A stretch of DNA of 64,000 bases from Hydrotaea diabolus. Its lineage: Eukaryota; Arthropoda; Insecta; Diptera; Muscidae. The stretch covers positions 84,509,351 to 84,573,350 of the forward strand of contig OY740717.1 of the NCBI GenBank assembly GCA_963513945.1. Direction: 5' to 3'. The notes below the pieces were generated by a model, which saw only the letters and a list, made by a program, of their open reading frames with translations, was not told the origin of the DNA and searched no databases. A program made the translations under genes and the position numbers. Positions 21,050 through 32,039 of this stretch are shown piece after piece (position 1 is the stretch's first letter; each line of letters begins with the position of its first letter).

Positions 21050-22079
21050 ATGCAATTTTTCACCATGCCCATCAGATTCTGTTGACAATTTCGTCGAAGT
21101 CAGCATTTTACATTAGCTTTCTTATATCTGGACCAACAAAAACACATGTTTGTATGAAACCAGACAATGGCGGTAAGAGTAGGCATCCTTATTTAACGAT
21201 CCGGCATGAATACCTGAAAGGAAACCAACGACTTTTAAGTCGCAACACTTATGGTCTTCATATTTTACGGAGCCCAGTGTTAATTTTATAGAATCATAGC
21301 TTTCTTTTATGTTCATTCCATAGGCAATTGGAATAGGATTTTTGGTATTATCGTGATACAAAGGTACAGCTTTTGGACTCTTCTTAGATGAATCAATAAA
21401 TATACCCCAGTCGTAGTGGTTATACTCAAAATTCATTGCGTTTATTAGTGCTTCATATCATTGCAATATGCAAACGGGTTATCATCGTTTACTGAAAAGC
21501 ACGGCAGAAAGCTGTCTTGACGGTTATTGACACCAGCTTCAAGTAGATGAAGACTTTTTAAGTCTGCAGCTAAAATTTCTGAATTCGTTATAGCCAGATT
21601 AAGTCTGGCTATAATATCTCTAATTAATATTAATATCTCTAATCACAACCTTCGCAATCAAAAGTTTCTGTTTCAGTGATTGTTCCATCAACATAATGAC
21701 TATGACTTCGAAGTTGTAGCACAGGTACTGGGAGTTGGTCAGAATGCGGAGCTGGGAGCATGGCTGATGGGACAGCTAACAAAAATAACAAACTACATTG
21801 AATTTCGTTGACCTTCAGCGAGAGTTTAGAAATAAAACTATAGCTTTAGAAAAAAAAGAGAATTACCTTTGGACCACAAAATTAAGCCGTTGTAACAAAT
21901 ACGACAGCAATGCTTCGACGTCCACGGTTCATCTGGAAAAACTTCTAGCTCAAAATAACTTTTATAGATGTCTTCAACTGTAATATTGAAAAATGTAACT
22001 ACTCGTATGTACTCCGGTATAGTATGTTTACCGCAGATATAGCAAAACAAATCAAATTTTTCCAAACAATTGGACATTT
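21050..22079 (-). pseudogene. Element Y transposase-like gene, degenerate
   Basis: Read from Met at about 22077: FDLFCYICGKH (CxxC), then W..KHCCRICYNGL (second CxxC), spaced as in element X (26024). The middle is lost or unreadable. It resumes at about 21430 with YDWGIFIDSSKKSPKAVPLY (first candidate catalytic Asp), IKESYDSIK and CCDLKVVGFLSGIHAGS (second Asp). After a frameshift come GPDIRKLM and SDGHGEKLHQ (third candidate acidic residue), with the segment between these last two deleted. A stop follows ARRKCN near 20960. Stops, frameshifts and deletions make it non-functional. Confidence 0.72.
21588..21614. repeat. Perfect 11-bp hairpin
   Basis: TTATAGCCAGA and TCTGGCTATAA are separated by TTAAG, next to the repeated words ATATCTCTAAT. 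The hairpin is inside the Y gene remnant. Confidence 0.6.
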
Positions 22080-22370
22080 TTGCCAAAACAAATCTTACAT
22101 GTAATGTTTAATTGTTTAGTTTAATTTTTTCTTATTATTTAAGTAAAACGCTTTAATAACAAAACAAACTACGTACACAATATATGCACCGCAAGTTGAC
22201 ACGTTTTCAGTACAATTAGAAATATAGCATTTGATTTTTGTTTTGTTTTGATTTGTTTTAATGTAACGGATCTATAAGTAGTCGGCCAAAGAACATATAG
22301 CAAGAGGAGTTACAGGTTAACATAATGCTAAATTTGTAGGGTACTTTAAAATACAATTCTTAAGAAATAC

Positions 22371-22855
22371 CAAATTAACCGTTAGTTCTCTTTTTTGTGT
22401 CTTATTTCTGACTTTCTGGCTGAATTTTCAGTTTTGGTGTATTCAGGGACTTATAGTAAAACTTCACGGCGAATATTTTTGCGGAACGTTTTAACCCCTT
22501 AAATCCATGTTAAAAGGGTGTTGTTCGCTCTTTTTTAAAAAAAGGACAAACAAGACCCATACCTTGGGAAATCAGAGGGTTAACATATTACACAAAATTG
22601 TTCTCCGTAACATTTTAAATAAATTTGCTGAACACCATATACATTAAAGTTAAGCTTTATTCTATTTTCTATGCCGATTGCCAATACAAAATTTGCATTT
22701 GGGGGAAACTTTACCTCCCCCTAAAATGAAACCCAGATGTAAACTTTTCAAAATCCGATACAGGTGTCTTTTTTTTGTTTCCTCTATCAAAATTTATAGG
22801 TCGGACCTTGTAATTTTGGAAAAAAAAACGTTATTTTGTTCTACAGTGTTACCAA
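22371..22855 (-). repeat. Element Y right terminal inverted repeat
   Basis: Inverted partner of 20475-20885. It ends near TTCTACAGTGTTACC (about 22839-22853). Confidence 0.75.
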
Positions 22856-22869
22856 TTAAAGGCAAAGCT

Positions 22870-23564
22870 TACGGGCCCCCACATGTTTGACGGAAGGAAT
22901 CCAGATCTATGGGCCATTTAAAGACATACATCATATTACACAAGCGAACAAGGAATAACCAGCAGTGCTGGTCAACTCGTACTTATTTGCACCTTTACAC
23001 ACCCTGTTCAATGCAGACGTACAACAGCCATGTGCTGCCTGGAAAAACATAACTATCACCAGTTATCACTATTTTCAAGGATTTATGCGGATAACTAAAA
23101 AAAAGAAGCAGCCAGTTTTTTTAATTATGGAAATTAAGTATTAAATAATATTTATAAAAAAAAACTTTGTTTCAATATATTATAAATAAAAATTATTTTC
23201 TCATTACAAAAAGCAAGAAAAAAAACAACAAGATCGAGATTTGGGTATCCATTCTAATTGAGTATCCTTAACCTTGACCTAAAAAACGAAATGTCATTAA
23301 TGAAAGAACAAAAAACATGTTTAAATAACTTACGCTCTTCCATTCATAATTTGAGTAAGTGTAAAGTGACCTAATGTACTCGTATAATATGATACAGCAA
23401 AATTAAAAAGAATCCAAAATACTCATAATCTCTTCCATCAACCAGAATTCAGTTCGGGCGGAAGGCCTTCAACATAACCGACGAATAGGGGTAAGCTTAA
23501 GTCATACACACCTTATACACCAATACGAGTATACCATTACTTTCTCTTGCATTAGTGTCATGCA
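22870..23564. other. Unassigned spacer
   Basis: No ORF or element end recognised between element Y and the TTAA-flanked MITE. Confidence 0.4.
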
Positions 23565-23568
23565 TTAA

Positions 23569-24512
23569 ACACATAGACGACAGCAAGCAGCGAGCGACAA
23601 CCTGTCAAAATTAAAACACACACGTTTATATGAAAATGATTACTTTGACGGCGTCACAGCAGCACGACGGCACAGCAGCCGTTGCTGTTGTCGCCAATAT
23701 AAACTAATTTCTATTTTGAAAGGCGACAATATCAGATACAGTGTTGGTAATGCACTAAAGTAGTTGTAATAATTTAGAGATTAAAGGCGTTTAACTAAAA
23801 ACTGAAAATTTGCGTCAAACATTTTGGGATTTATTAAATGTTCAAGGTGTCAAGGTGTTTTTATATATCTTCTTGGTATGCTAAAATATAATTTCGCTAT
23901 ATAATGATTTCTTGTGAAGCCGGTCTTCGTCCGGGGGTATGCCAAAATATGGCTTCGCCTTTTAAATATTTCCTGCCTCTTTGCAATCTATTCAATCCAC
24001 TCATTAATAAACAAACTATAATGAAAATAAAACATATAATATATAAATAATATATAAAATACTCTGTTCCGGAATCTTTTTTTCAATGTGCTTCTTATCT
24101 GATACTTCGGCTTCACTACTGGGGAAAATACACGAAACATCCGATTGCTGCATAGTGAGTGAGCTATGTCTGGTTTTACACGGACAATTATAATTGTCAT
24201 GATTATAATTCCTCTTCACGTGACAAATTTACTGGACGCACCCACCATCTTCGATTGCTTCTGTGACGTAATTTATGGGCTTTGTATACTAAAGCCGCAA
24301 TATATACTACTTTAGCAATATATTTTATAAAATTTAATTTATTTCCACTCATGTTTTCGTAAAACTTATTAAAATTCTGTCAAAAACACAATATCAGCTG
24401 TTTACGCTGCTGCTGCCGTTCTCAAAATATTTTAAAAGGTGGCAGCACAACGACAAATGTCGCCAACGACATTTGAAGTCAGTCGTCGTGCTGCTTGCTG
24501 TCGTCTATGTGT
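23569..24512. mobile_element. TTAA-flanked MITE-like element
   Basis: ACACATAGACGACAGCAAGC at 23569 is matched, inverted, at 24493-24512. The match continues through GCAGC and less exactly beyond, with GTCGCC and GGCGAC words. TTAA occurs directly outside both ends (23565-23568, 24513-24516), as for piggyBac- or Kolobok-type insertion. The interior (944 bp) has no coding frame. It contains CAGCAGCACGACGGCACAGC-type GC-rich sequence near each end. Confidence 0.7.
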
Positions 24513-24516
24513 TTAA

Positions 24517-25057
24517 AGCATCAATTTGCTAAGAGATATCGGAAATGTAAGAGCGATCATATTGGACAACATTTTATCTCTAGCTCACCCACCAGATGAG
24601 TGTTGATTTAAGAGTTCGCATTGGCGCTTTGCCGTAATTATGATAGTTATACTCGCGTGTGCTCTCTCTTACATTTTTGGTATCCATATTTGCTTTAGTT
24701 TTCATATTTCTTTTTGTTGTTGTTATTTTCGACTTTTATTTTGATATTCATAACCCATTGCGGTGATGTAACAAATTAGTGGTTCTTTTTTAAAGCATTT
24801 GGAATATAGTGAAATTATTTATTATTTAATTAATGGTTATTTGGCTTATGAAATGTTGTTTAAATTCTATTCATGGTAAAATCAATTAGAAACGGAACCT
24901 GCTGGAAACATACATTTTCAAACATGTTATTTCACATAGACAATCCCTCGAATTTCACATATTTTTTAAAATAAGAATATTCAAAATTATGATTAAAATG
25001 GATTTTATCATGATTTGAGTAAACACAGTGTTTTCTTGAATGGGGTAAGGTAAATTA
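24517..25057. other. Unassigned spacer left of element X
   Basis: No gene seen. It is not homologous to the maT element that flanks X on the right, so X's left and right flanks do not form a simple insertion pair. Confidence 0.4.
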
Positions 25058-25562
25058 CACAGTGGAACATTTTTGGGGTTATTGTCTGGGGGGTGAGAAA
25101 TTCCAAATAAGGGTGATGGTACTAGGTCAGTATATTAAAACCCTCAAAGGGTTTTGCGTTCGTATGTGTCAGTTTTTTTTATGACCTTTTACATTTTTTC
25201 CTTATCTTGATGTTTTTCGCTTAGTTGTAAAATTTTGGCAAAAACGTAGTTTGACATAACTCGAGAACGACTAGTTCGATTTTGCTGAAATAAATTGAGA
25301 AAAATTAATGATTACATTTTCTTTAATCCATTAATATACTGTTTCTCTACCAAATCAACATTTTTGCAATTAGAAATAAATTTATGAAGAAAATTTTGCC
25401 AAAAAAAAAATTTTTTTTTTAAACATATAAATCCCAAACGGAAAAACGTGTAGAGTCTTATAACTTTCACGTAAAGTCACATAACATATAAACAAAATAT
25501 AAATAGATCATAGAAATCGATTAACGCGTTCTGCTTTTATTCAAAATTAAGTAAAGGTATGA
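25058..25562 (+). repeat. Element X left terminal inverted repeat
   Basis: Inverted partner of 27979-28460. It ends inward at TTCAAAATTAAGTAAAGGTA (25540-25559), matched on the right by TACCTTCACTTAATTGTAAA. Confidence 0.9.
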
Positions 25563-26023
25563 ATTTCAAAAATTTTGCTCGAGATATGCTCAAAATTCCT
25601 TGGAAAAAAGGTTGATGACTTTTTTATGATTCTCAGAATTAAAAAAAGAGTAATAAACAAAAGGTTATTACATTTTTATGGTTGCTGTAACAAACTAAAA
25701 AACGGTCATAAATGTGCGTGAACAAAATTAAAAGAAAAAAAAGCAAGGGCACTTTTGTAATTATTTGGGTTTTTTCTATTGGCTACCTGCATGATTTTTT
25801 TTACACGAATTCCACCCACATTCATGAGTGGTCATGTTTTAGAACGTTGCAAGATCCGCCAATTCATAAGTACCTGTCGGTAAAATATTGAAAAATATGA
25901 AAATGAAATAGTATAAATAGGTGTTCATTGTTCGTTTTTTGTCATTAAACAAGTGCCGACGAACGCGAAGAGAACAAGTATTTTCCCTCCAGTTTTTTAA
26001 AAGTGAACAAAAGTGAATAGAAT

Positions 26024-27808
26024 ATGGAACTGTGCAAGCCAGATATAAATAGCTTCTGCTACTGCTGTGGTCAATATGTCTCAACACATAAAAAAATGGG
26101 AAATTTCAGTACTGCTTTTGTTCAAATATACGAGATGTACTTCAACCAAAATGTTATACTGAACAAAAATTGGGTACCAAATGTGGTGTGTAAAAGCTGC
26201 TACAACCGTCTAATGGATTGGAAAAATAGAAGTCGTGAAACTATGCCATTCGGTAACCCAATGACTTGGACTCATCCTGGCGAAGGTCACAATCCATTGA
26301 ATTGCTATGCATGTGCGAATAAAGGAGCCGCAAAAAGGATAAGAAAATCGTATAATTACGTTGGTGTTGCAAGTGCCGCAACACCATTGCCTCATTCGGA
26401 CCACATTCCTGTGCCAAAAGCTTCTAGCCCAGATATTGTATCTTCTATGACCGCTCCGAGTTTTGCAGCAGCATACGGTTTAAGTGATGATACCTCATAT
26501 AATCCCGAACCATCTGTGTCCAATGAGCCTATTTTAGTAAATCAAAATAGCCTTGATTCAATTGTTGCTAAATTGGAACTAACACAGCATAAATCAGAAG
26601 AACTGGCTTCTTTTATGAAATCAAACAATCTTTTGGCACCCGGTGTGAAAGTCACAGCTTATCGAAGTCGTCAGGCAACACTCCAAACTTTATTCCTTGT
26701 GAATGATGAAAAAACTTCTGCATATTGCCCGGATGTAGGAAAATTGATGGACGCAATGGAAATAAAATATGAAGCAGATGACTGGAGGCTATTTATTGAC
26801 AGTTCAAAACTCAGCTTGCAGGCGGTTTTACTGCATAAGACCAATAAAAAACCTTCAGTTCCAATCGCCTATAGTACAGAAACGAAAGAAACATATGATG
26901 CACTGGAAAATATTTTAAAAATGGTTAACTACGCCAAGCATATGTGGCGCATATGCTGCGATTTAAAAGTTGTAGCAATGCTTTGCGGCCTTCAAAGCGG
27001 CTATATAAAATATATGTGCTTTTTGTGCGATTGGGACACACGATTTTCCGGTGACCAATATGCATGCCACGGATAGAAACTCAGAGAGCACAGCAGGTTA
27101 CAAACGGCCAATATTATTCGTGAGCCTCTAGTGCCGAAGGAGAAGATATTGCTGCCTCCACTGCATATTAAACTTGGAATTGTTAAGAATTTCATCAAAA
27201 CTGTCGCCAAAAGAATGAAGTTTTCTTGTGTTTGAAACTAATTTACCCGAGACTCAGCGAAAGTAAAATTAAAGAAGGTAAATTATAATATCACATTCAT
27301 TTCCCATGATTTTCCATCTTAACAACTTCATTTTTTCCAATCAGGCGTACTAAATGGCCCAGATATACGAAAGCTGATTAAAAGTGGCGCATTCAACAAT
27401 ATTTTGATTGACGCTGAATTGGACGCATGGCAGGCAATCAAAGAAGTAATAGAAGGATTGTTGGGAAAGCATCGTTCTACCAACTACGATGTTTCTGTCG
27501 CAAGGATGTTAAGATCGTTCTCGGAAATTGGTGTCCACATCTCCTTGAAAATCCATTATTTACATCATCATCTGGACTACTTCAGCAAACAATTGGCTAC
27601 CGAATCTGATGAACAAGGCGAACGCTATCATCAAGTTGCTATGCCATTTGAAATGAGATATAGAGGGAAAAAGTCGCCGAGTGCAATACTTGCGGAAATT
27701 TGCTGTTGGAGTAAGCTTGTGTGCCAAGACAAGGATGATCCTGATGATAAAGAATTTTCAGGAGGTGCAGAAGGGCCAGCAGTGAAGTCACACATCGAAA
27801 AAGTCTAG
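26024..27808 (+). pseudogene. Element X transposase-like protein (CxxC fingers plus candidate DDE/D core)
   Basis: The start is the Met at 26024; residues 1-350 are open. CxxC pairs lie at C12/C15, C56/C59 and C94/C97, suggesting an N-terminal zinc-binding region followed by the basic run AKRIRK. A Ser/Pro-rich linker (120-170) precedes the core: WRLFIDSSK with D259, YDALE, CCDLKVV with D313, and CFLCDWDTR (C332/C335). A TAG at 27074-27076 replaces an expected Trp, and the reading continues as REPLVPKEKILLPPLHIKLG. A one-base frameshift follows near 27225, then IYPRLSESKIKEG. A GTAAAT...CAG intron (27278-27344, 67 bp) joins cleanly to VLNGPDIRKLI. The second exon includes LKIHYLHHHLDYF and SDEQGERYHQ, the likely third acidic block, and stops at 27808. 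The family is abundant in invertebrate genomes, to my recollection. Two lesions make this copy non-functional, otherwise it is well kept. Confidence 0.82.
27278..27344 (+). other. 67-bp intron in the element X gene
   Basis: GTAAATTATAATATC at the 5' side and TTTTTTCCAATCAG at the 3' side. Removing it joins Gly from a split codon (G/GC) and keeps the family reading KEG-VLNGPDIRKL. Confidence 0.8.
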
Positions 27809-27978
27809 GCAATATTTATTAAAATAAATAAAATAAAAATAAAAAATTATAAAAATGTTTACTTTTTTTTTTAGTAGTTTATGGCCAGAAGTCTGGAGTT
27901 ATTGGGGAAAATTTATAAAAAGGCGATAAATGACACTTTTTTGAATAAAAACATATATCAATATTCTTGTCAAAATGG

Positions 27979-28460
27979 GATACCTTCACTTAATTGTAAA
28001 TAAAAGCAGAACGCGTTAATCGATTTCTATGATCTATGTCGCATTTTGTTTATAGGTTATGTGACTTTACGTGAAAGTTATAAGACTCTACACGTTTTTC
28101 CGTTTGGGATTTATATGTTTTAAAAAAAAAAAAAAATTTTTTTGGCAAAATTTTCTTCATAAATATATTTCTAATTGCAAAAATGTTGATTTGGTAGAGA
28201 AATAGTATATTAATGGATTGAAGAAAATGTAATTATTAATTTTTCTAAATTTATTTCAGCAAAATCGAACTAGTCGTTCTCGAGTTATGTCAAACTACGT
28301 TTTTGCCAACATTTTACAACTAAGCGAAAAAACATCAAGATAAGGAAAAAATGTAAAAGGTCATACGAACGCAAAACCCTTTGAGGGTTTTAATATACTG
28401 ACCTAGTACCATCACCCTGACTTGCAATTTCTCACCCCCCAGATTGGCTGTTGTACTGTG
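27979..28460 (-). repeat. Element X right terminal inverted repeat
   Basis: Inverted partner of 25058-25562. It ends ...TTGTACTGTG at 28460, directly against maT sequence. Confidence 0.9.
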
Positions 28461-29168
28461 TAATGAGAACCGTATCGCTATAATAGCGCTTTTCGAGTGT
28501 GAAATGAAAAACAGCGATATTTTCAAAACGCTCCGGCCACTAAGGATTATCCGCATGTTCGGCTACCGATGCATAAAACTGTTTGAGGAGACTGGAGATG
28601 TAAAAAACCACCACCGGTCGGGGTGCCCACGCTCTGTTCGAACACCGCATGTCATCAAAGCCGTTAAATAAAGAATTCACAGAAATCCGCCTCGAAAACA
28701 GAAAGTCATGGCCCGTGAGATGAATATCACGCAAAAGTCCATGAGTCGAATCATTAAAAAAGACTTGGGACTTGGGGCTTTCAAACGACGTACCGGACAC
28801 TTATTGACTGCAGCTTTAAAAAAAAATAGGATCGAAAAATACAAACGTCTTTTGGTGAAGCACGCTTCACCAAAAGCGTGCTGCAAACGTCACAGAAAAA
28901 TTTTGTTCACCGATGAAAAAATTTTTACCGTTCAGGAAAATTTAACAAGCAAAATGATAGAGTTTATGTGCGGTCAGCTAAGGGTGGAAAATCCCAGCTT
29001 CAGTAATGGTTTGGTGGGGTGTTTTTTACGATGGGGTCACTGACCTGCATTTCTGCGAAAAATGAGTCAAAACATCGGCCAAAGTTTACCAAGAAACCGT
29101 TTTGGAAGCTGTTGTAAAGCCTCTTAACAATTTCCTGTTCCAAAACCAGCCAGCAGGGTTCTGCGCTG
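28461..29168 (+). mobile_element. maT-like (DD37D) element, 5' half
   Basis: Homology to the other maT copies starts at the first base after element X (TAATGAGAACCGTATCGC) and covers the helix-turn-helix region (YRCIKLFEETGDVKNHHRSG), MAREMNITQKSMSRIIKK, ILFTDEKIFTVQENL and GVFYDGVTDLHFCE-like readings. It stops at 29168 within the second catalytic region (FQNQPAG...). The matching 3' half begins at 35746. A 15-bp deletion and several frameshifts are present. The maT left end is missing; element X occupies that position. Confidence 0.85.
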
Positions 29169-29486
29169 CACTGTGGCTGAAATTTTGATTTCGTTGGCCA
29201 AAAGTGTAATATTTTTTGTCACCGATTTTTAAAATTTTTACGCCTTTTGGTATCTTATATGTCCAGATTGCTATATACTATTGCTAATTGTGGGCGTGGC
29301 ATGCTGTCAAACTCAACTGTTTTTTTTAATTTCAGAAAAAGGTGTTTTTTTTTTATCAAAAATAAATGGTTACTACTCGCAAGCTATCATCGATAATGGC
29401 CTGCGGTCTTTTTTTATAATGTTGGTAGGATTATAGCCTTTTATTGTTGTAAGTGGTCACAGCGTTTAATATTATGGGCGTTATAA

Positions 29487-29755
29487 AATAACCCCTTCAG
29501 ATTATTTCTTGTTTCCAAATTTAAAAAAAAAGATTCTCGGTGGCAAAAAATGTTCGTCCAATAGCGAGGTTATTGCTGAAACTGAGGCATATTTTGAAGG
29601 TCTTGAAAAATCTTATTTTTCGGATGAAATTAAAAAACTTGAAAAACGTTTGATGAAGTGTATTGAGTTGGAAGGAGATTACGTTGAAAAATAAATAATA
29701 ATAATTCCAAAAAAACGGTTCATTTTATGTTAGGCCAGTTTCATTTGCGGTCGCC
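29487..29755 (+). mobile_element. mariner (DD34D) C-terminal fragment
   Basis: Reading TPSDYFLFPNLKKKILGGKK, then VIAETEAYFEGLEKSYF and LEKRLMKCIELEGDYVEK, to a stop at 29692-29694. This is the irritans-type mariner C-terminus with the third catalytic Asp (PSDYF). Upstream catalytic blocks are absent, so the copy is truncated. Its right end is near the GCCCTCGTATA sequence at about 29750. The frame is intact from 29490. Confidence 0.82.
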
Positions 29756-29759
29756 CTCG

Positions 29760-32039
29760 TATATTATTTTAAGTGTCTTGTCATCAGGATTTGAAATTAA
29801 TCTGAAGGCGATACAGTTGCACAGCGATACACACGCAAATCTTCGCGAATCAATACAAACACAGATTTGCTTAACATGTCGTTGATAACATCAGATCCTC
29901 TGATCAGTTCTTATCGGCAAAAACCCTTTAAAAACTTTTAATCGCTCCCACCGTAAGTCTTAAGCTTTTTAGTTGAGCCTAGTTTTTATATCCATAAGGA
30001 TTTTTACGTTTTGAGCTTGCAGAAGCAAGTGAAACTGAAGAAACAGAGAATTTTAGCGAATCTGATTCTGATGAATAGTATAGCAGAAGTTCGGTTTAAC
30101 TCCTAAATGTATGACTCATTTATTAAGAAATTAAATGAGCAGGCCTACTTTAATTTGAAGTCCTTATTTTTTGTTGAAACTGAATAATACGAATTTAAAA
30201 TAGTTTTTTCAATTCTATTGTGTTACAAAAGTTAATAATATTGTGTGAACCTTGAAAAAATATTTGACATTTTTTTGACAAAATGGCGTCTTTAAAAACA
30301 AAAATACAATTTCGGGTAATTTTTTGCGTTCTTGACCCCCCACTCCTACTCAGTATTTTCATTGGGAAAATACATTGGCAAAATATCGAAAAACAAAGTA
30401 AAGAAGTTATTTTTCTTCATTGAATCTTTAAATAGGCCCTTGACCCTTTTAATAAGGCTCTCAAGGACATTTTGGGAGGTATTATCGATCCTTGACCCTG
30501 TCAAAATTTTTCATGGGCCCATTTTACACAGGCTAACATGTATTGGGTAGCTCACTTTGCGACATGCGTTACATTATTGAATCGCATTCCGATTTCTTTA
30601 TACAAACCATCGTCCCCACGATACTTAAGCGCACTATACTTGGGCTTTTGCGGCCCAAGCATTCCCACTAATCTTAGCAAGAGCTTCAAAATTACTCCAG
30701 GTTTAGATTCGAAGCAAAATATAATTTTATTTAATTATTCAAATGTCCATGTTGCCTATTGATCAACAGTTGAAACCATGAGGGACGTTTTTTTTGGCCC
30801 CATGAGCCAAATTTCAATTATTGTCCGTCCACAAAAAGTTATGTTTTGTTTAGAAAATACTCCAAAAAAGTGTACATTTTACCAAGGTACTTTAAGTCCC
30901 TCAAAGGGAAACTTCCCCCCCGCGGGCCAAATTCGCCTATTTGCAACTCCAAACTTCTTAAAACCATAAGCCATCATCATGCAAAATTTAGTGCCATGCA
31001 ATTCAAGGTTGATTTGGACACGGACAGACATGGCTTTATACGGTCTCCGATCAATATTTTGTGGTGTTGCAAACGGTATGACAAATTAAGTATACCATCC
31101 ATCTACTCTTCGATGGAGGGTATAAAAAGCACCAAAACTTATTTTTGTTAAATGTACTTGACTTTGAATATTTCAATGATTTCAAAATGCTCAAGTAAAT
31201 TGTTACCTTAGAACAGTGTTTCTGTTGAATATATTTCAAATATTTGTATACCCTCAATCGAAGGATGGAGTATACGTTCATCGACTAAATTTGTCATCCG
31301 TTGCAACACCACGAAATATGGATCAATAGTTGTTTGGCATCTGGAGTTTTCATTGAAGGACTAAATTGCTTAACAAGTCATAACTTTATGAGGACGAACA
31401 GAGGTTAAAATGGCGACTGTTATTTCGAACGCACTTAATACCTCCAAAAAGGGCATAGTTGTTGGACGTTTTGGCTCATGCGACTCAAAACAAGTGGACA
31501 AATAAAATTTCATAGACTATGCTCCAATATGAACATTCTGTCAAAGGGGGCGTGGCTCCGGTCTCCTTTTTGCCAGTTGTGTTTCTTTACATACCAACAT
31601 CATACGAGTATATACCAACTTCTATCGTCATGCCGGAATTAGTTCATAAGCAATAGCCTTTCAAAGTTCAGGGTTGTATGAGCGGGGCCACACCCCTTGT
31701 CCAATTCTAACACAACAAAATCTATAGCAAAATGGTAATCATTTATTTCGTTCTGTAAACAATTTATAACGATCGGTCCATTACTTTGGCGATAAAGGGG
31801 TGTGGCACCGCCCGATTTTTCTCGACGATGTTTTTCGATCCAGGCCAATAACATATGTTCCAAATATCATTGTCATATCTCTATAAGTTCGTAACATATT
31901 GTTTTTTTTAGTTTATAGTTATGTGGGCGGTGCCACGCCCACTTATCAAATTTTACTACAACATAGTCTAGAATCGTTGCCTTGTCATGGTTTCATTTTG
32001 TTGAAATTTTATGTTACCGCGGCACCGCCGACATAACAA
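29760..32039. other. Non-coding interior of the Transib region
   Basis: No gene supported. There are recurring phrases of fly intergenic repeats (GGCGTGGC words near 31552 and 31926, GACACGGACAGACATGGC near 31017). It contains the inverted pair at 31040-31130 and 31240-31330. Frames of 60-100 residues here lack any family features. Confidence 0.45.
31040..31330. repeat. Inverted repeat pair, ~90-bp arms
   Basis: Left arm 31040-31130 (TGTGGTGTTGCAAACGGTAT, later ATGGAGGGTATA) and right arm 31240-31330 (complement of CGTGGTGTTGCAACGGATGA, with TATACCCTC at its left end). The spacer is about 110 bp. The left arm is the tail of a dispersed GACGGACAGACATGG-type repeat, so two such repeats lie tail to tail. 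Confidence 0.65.

Larger units (their letters stand above)
20475..22855 (-). mobile_element. Element Y: DNA transposon with ~430-490-bp terminal inverted repeats
   Basis: The left arm (about 20475-20885) and right arm (about 22371-22855) are inverted copies sharing long blocks such as GAATATTTTTGCGGAACGTT, TTGTTCTCCGTAACATTTTA and CAATACAAAATTTGCATTTG. Indels are short, and I judge identity at roughly 80 percent. Between them lies a degenerate minus-strand gene of the same family as element X. The outer ends carry ACMGTGTWA-like sequence, but the exact termini and target duplication are unclear. The arm sequence is unrelated to X's, so X and Y are different families sharing one protein type. 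Confidence 0.75.
25058..28460 (+). mobile_element. Element X: DNA transposon with ~500-bp terminal inverted repeats
   Basis: A 3.4-kb element. The left arm (25058-25562) and right arm (27979-28460) are inverted copies with high identity, sharing for example GTCAAACTACGTTTTTGCCA and GAACTAGTCGTTCTCGAGTT. The right arm lacks about 14 bp present in the left. The ends read CACAGTGGAACA and CACAGTACAACA. TA lies outside each (25056-25057, 28461-28462), possibly a 2-bp target duplication. Between the arms is one gene with a 67-bp intron, encoding a zinc-finger protein with a candidate D-D-E/D core. The same protein type is in element Y. A lone right arm of this family is at 40753-41218. Its superfamily is not assigned. 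Confidence 0.85.

Noticed and set aside
31639..31863. 74-residue minus-strand ORF
   Set aside because: It lies in a widespread non-coding fly repeat with GGCGTGGC phrases; composition and context do not support coding.
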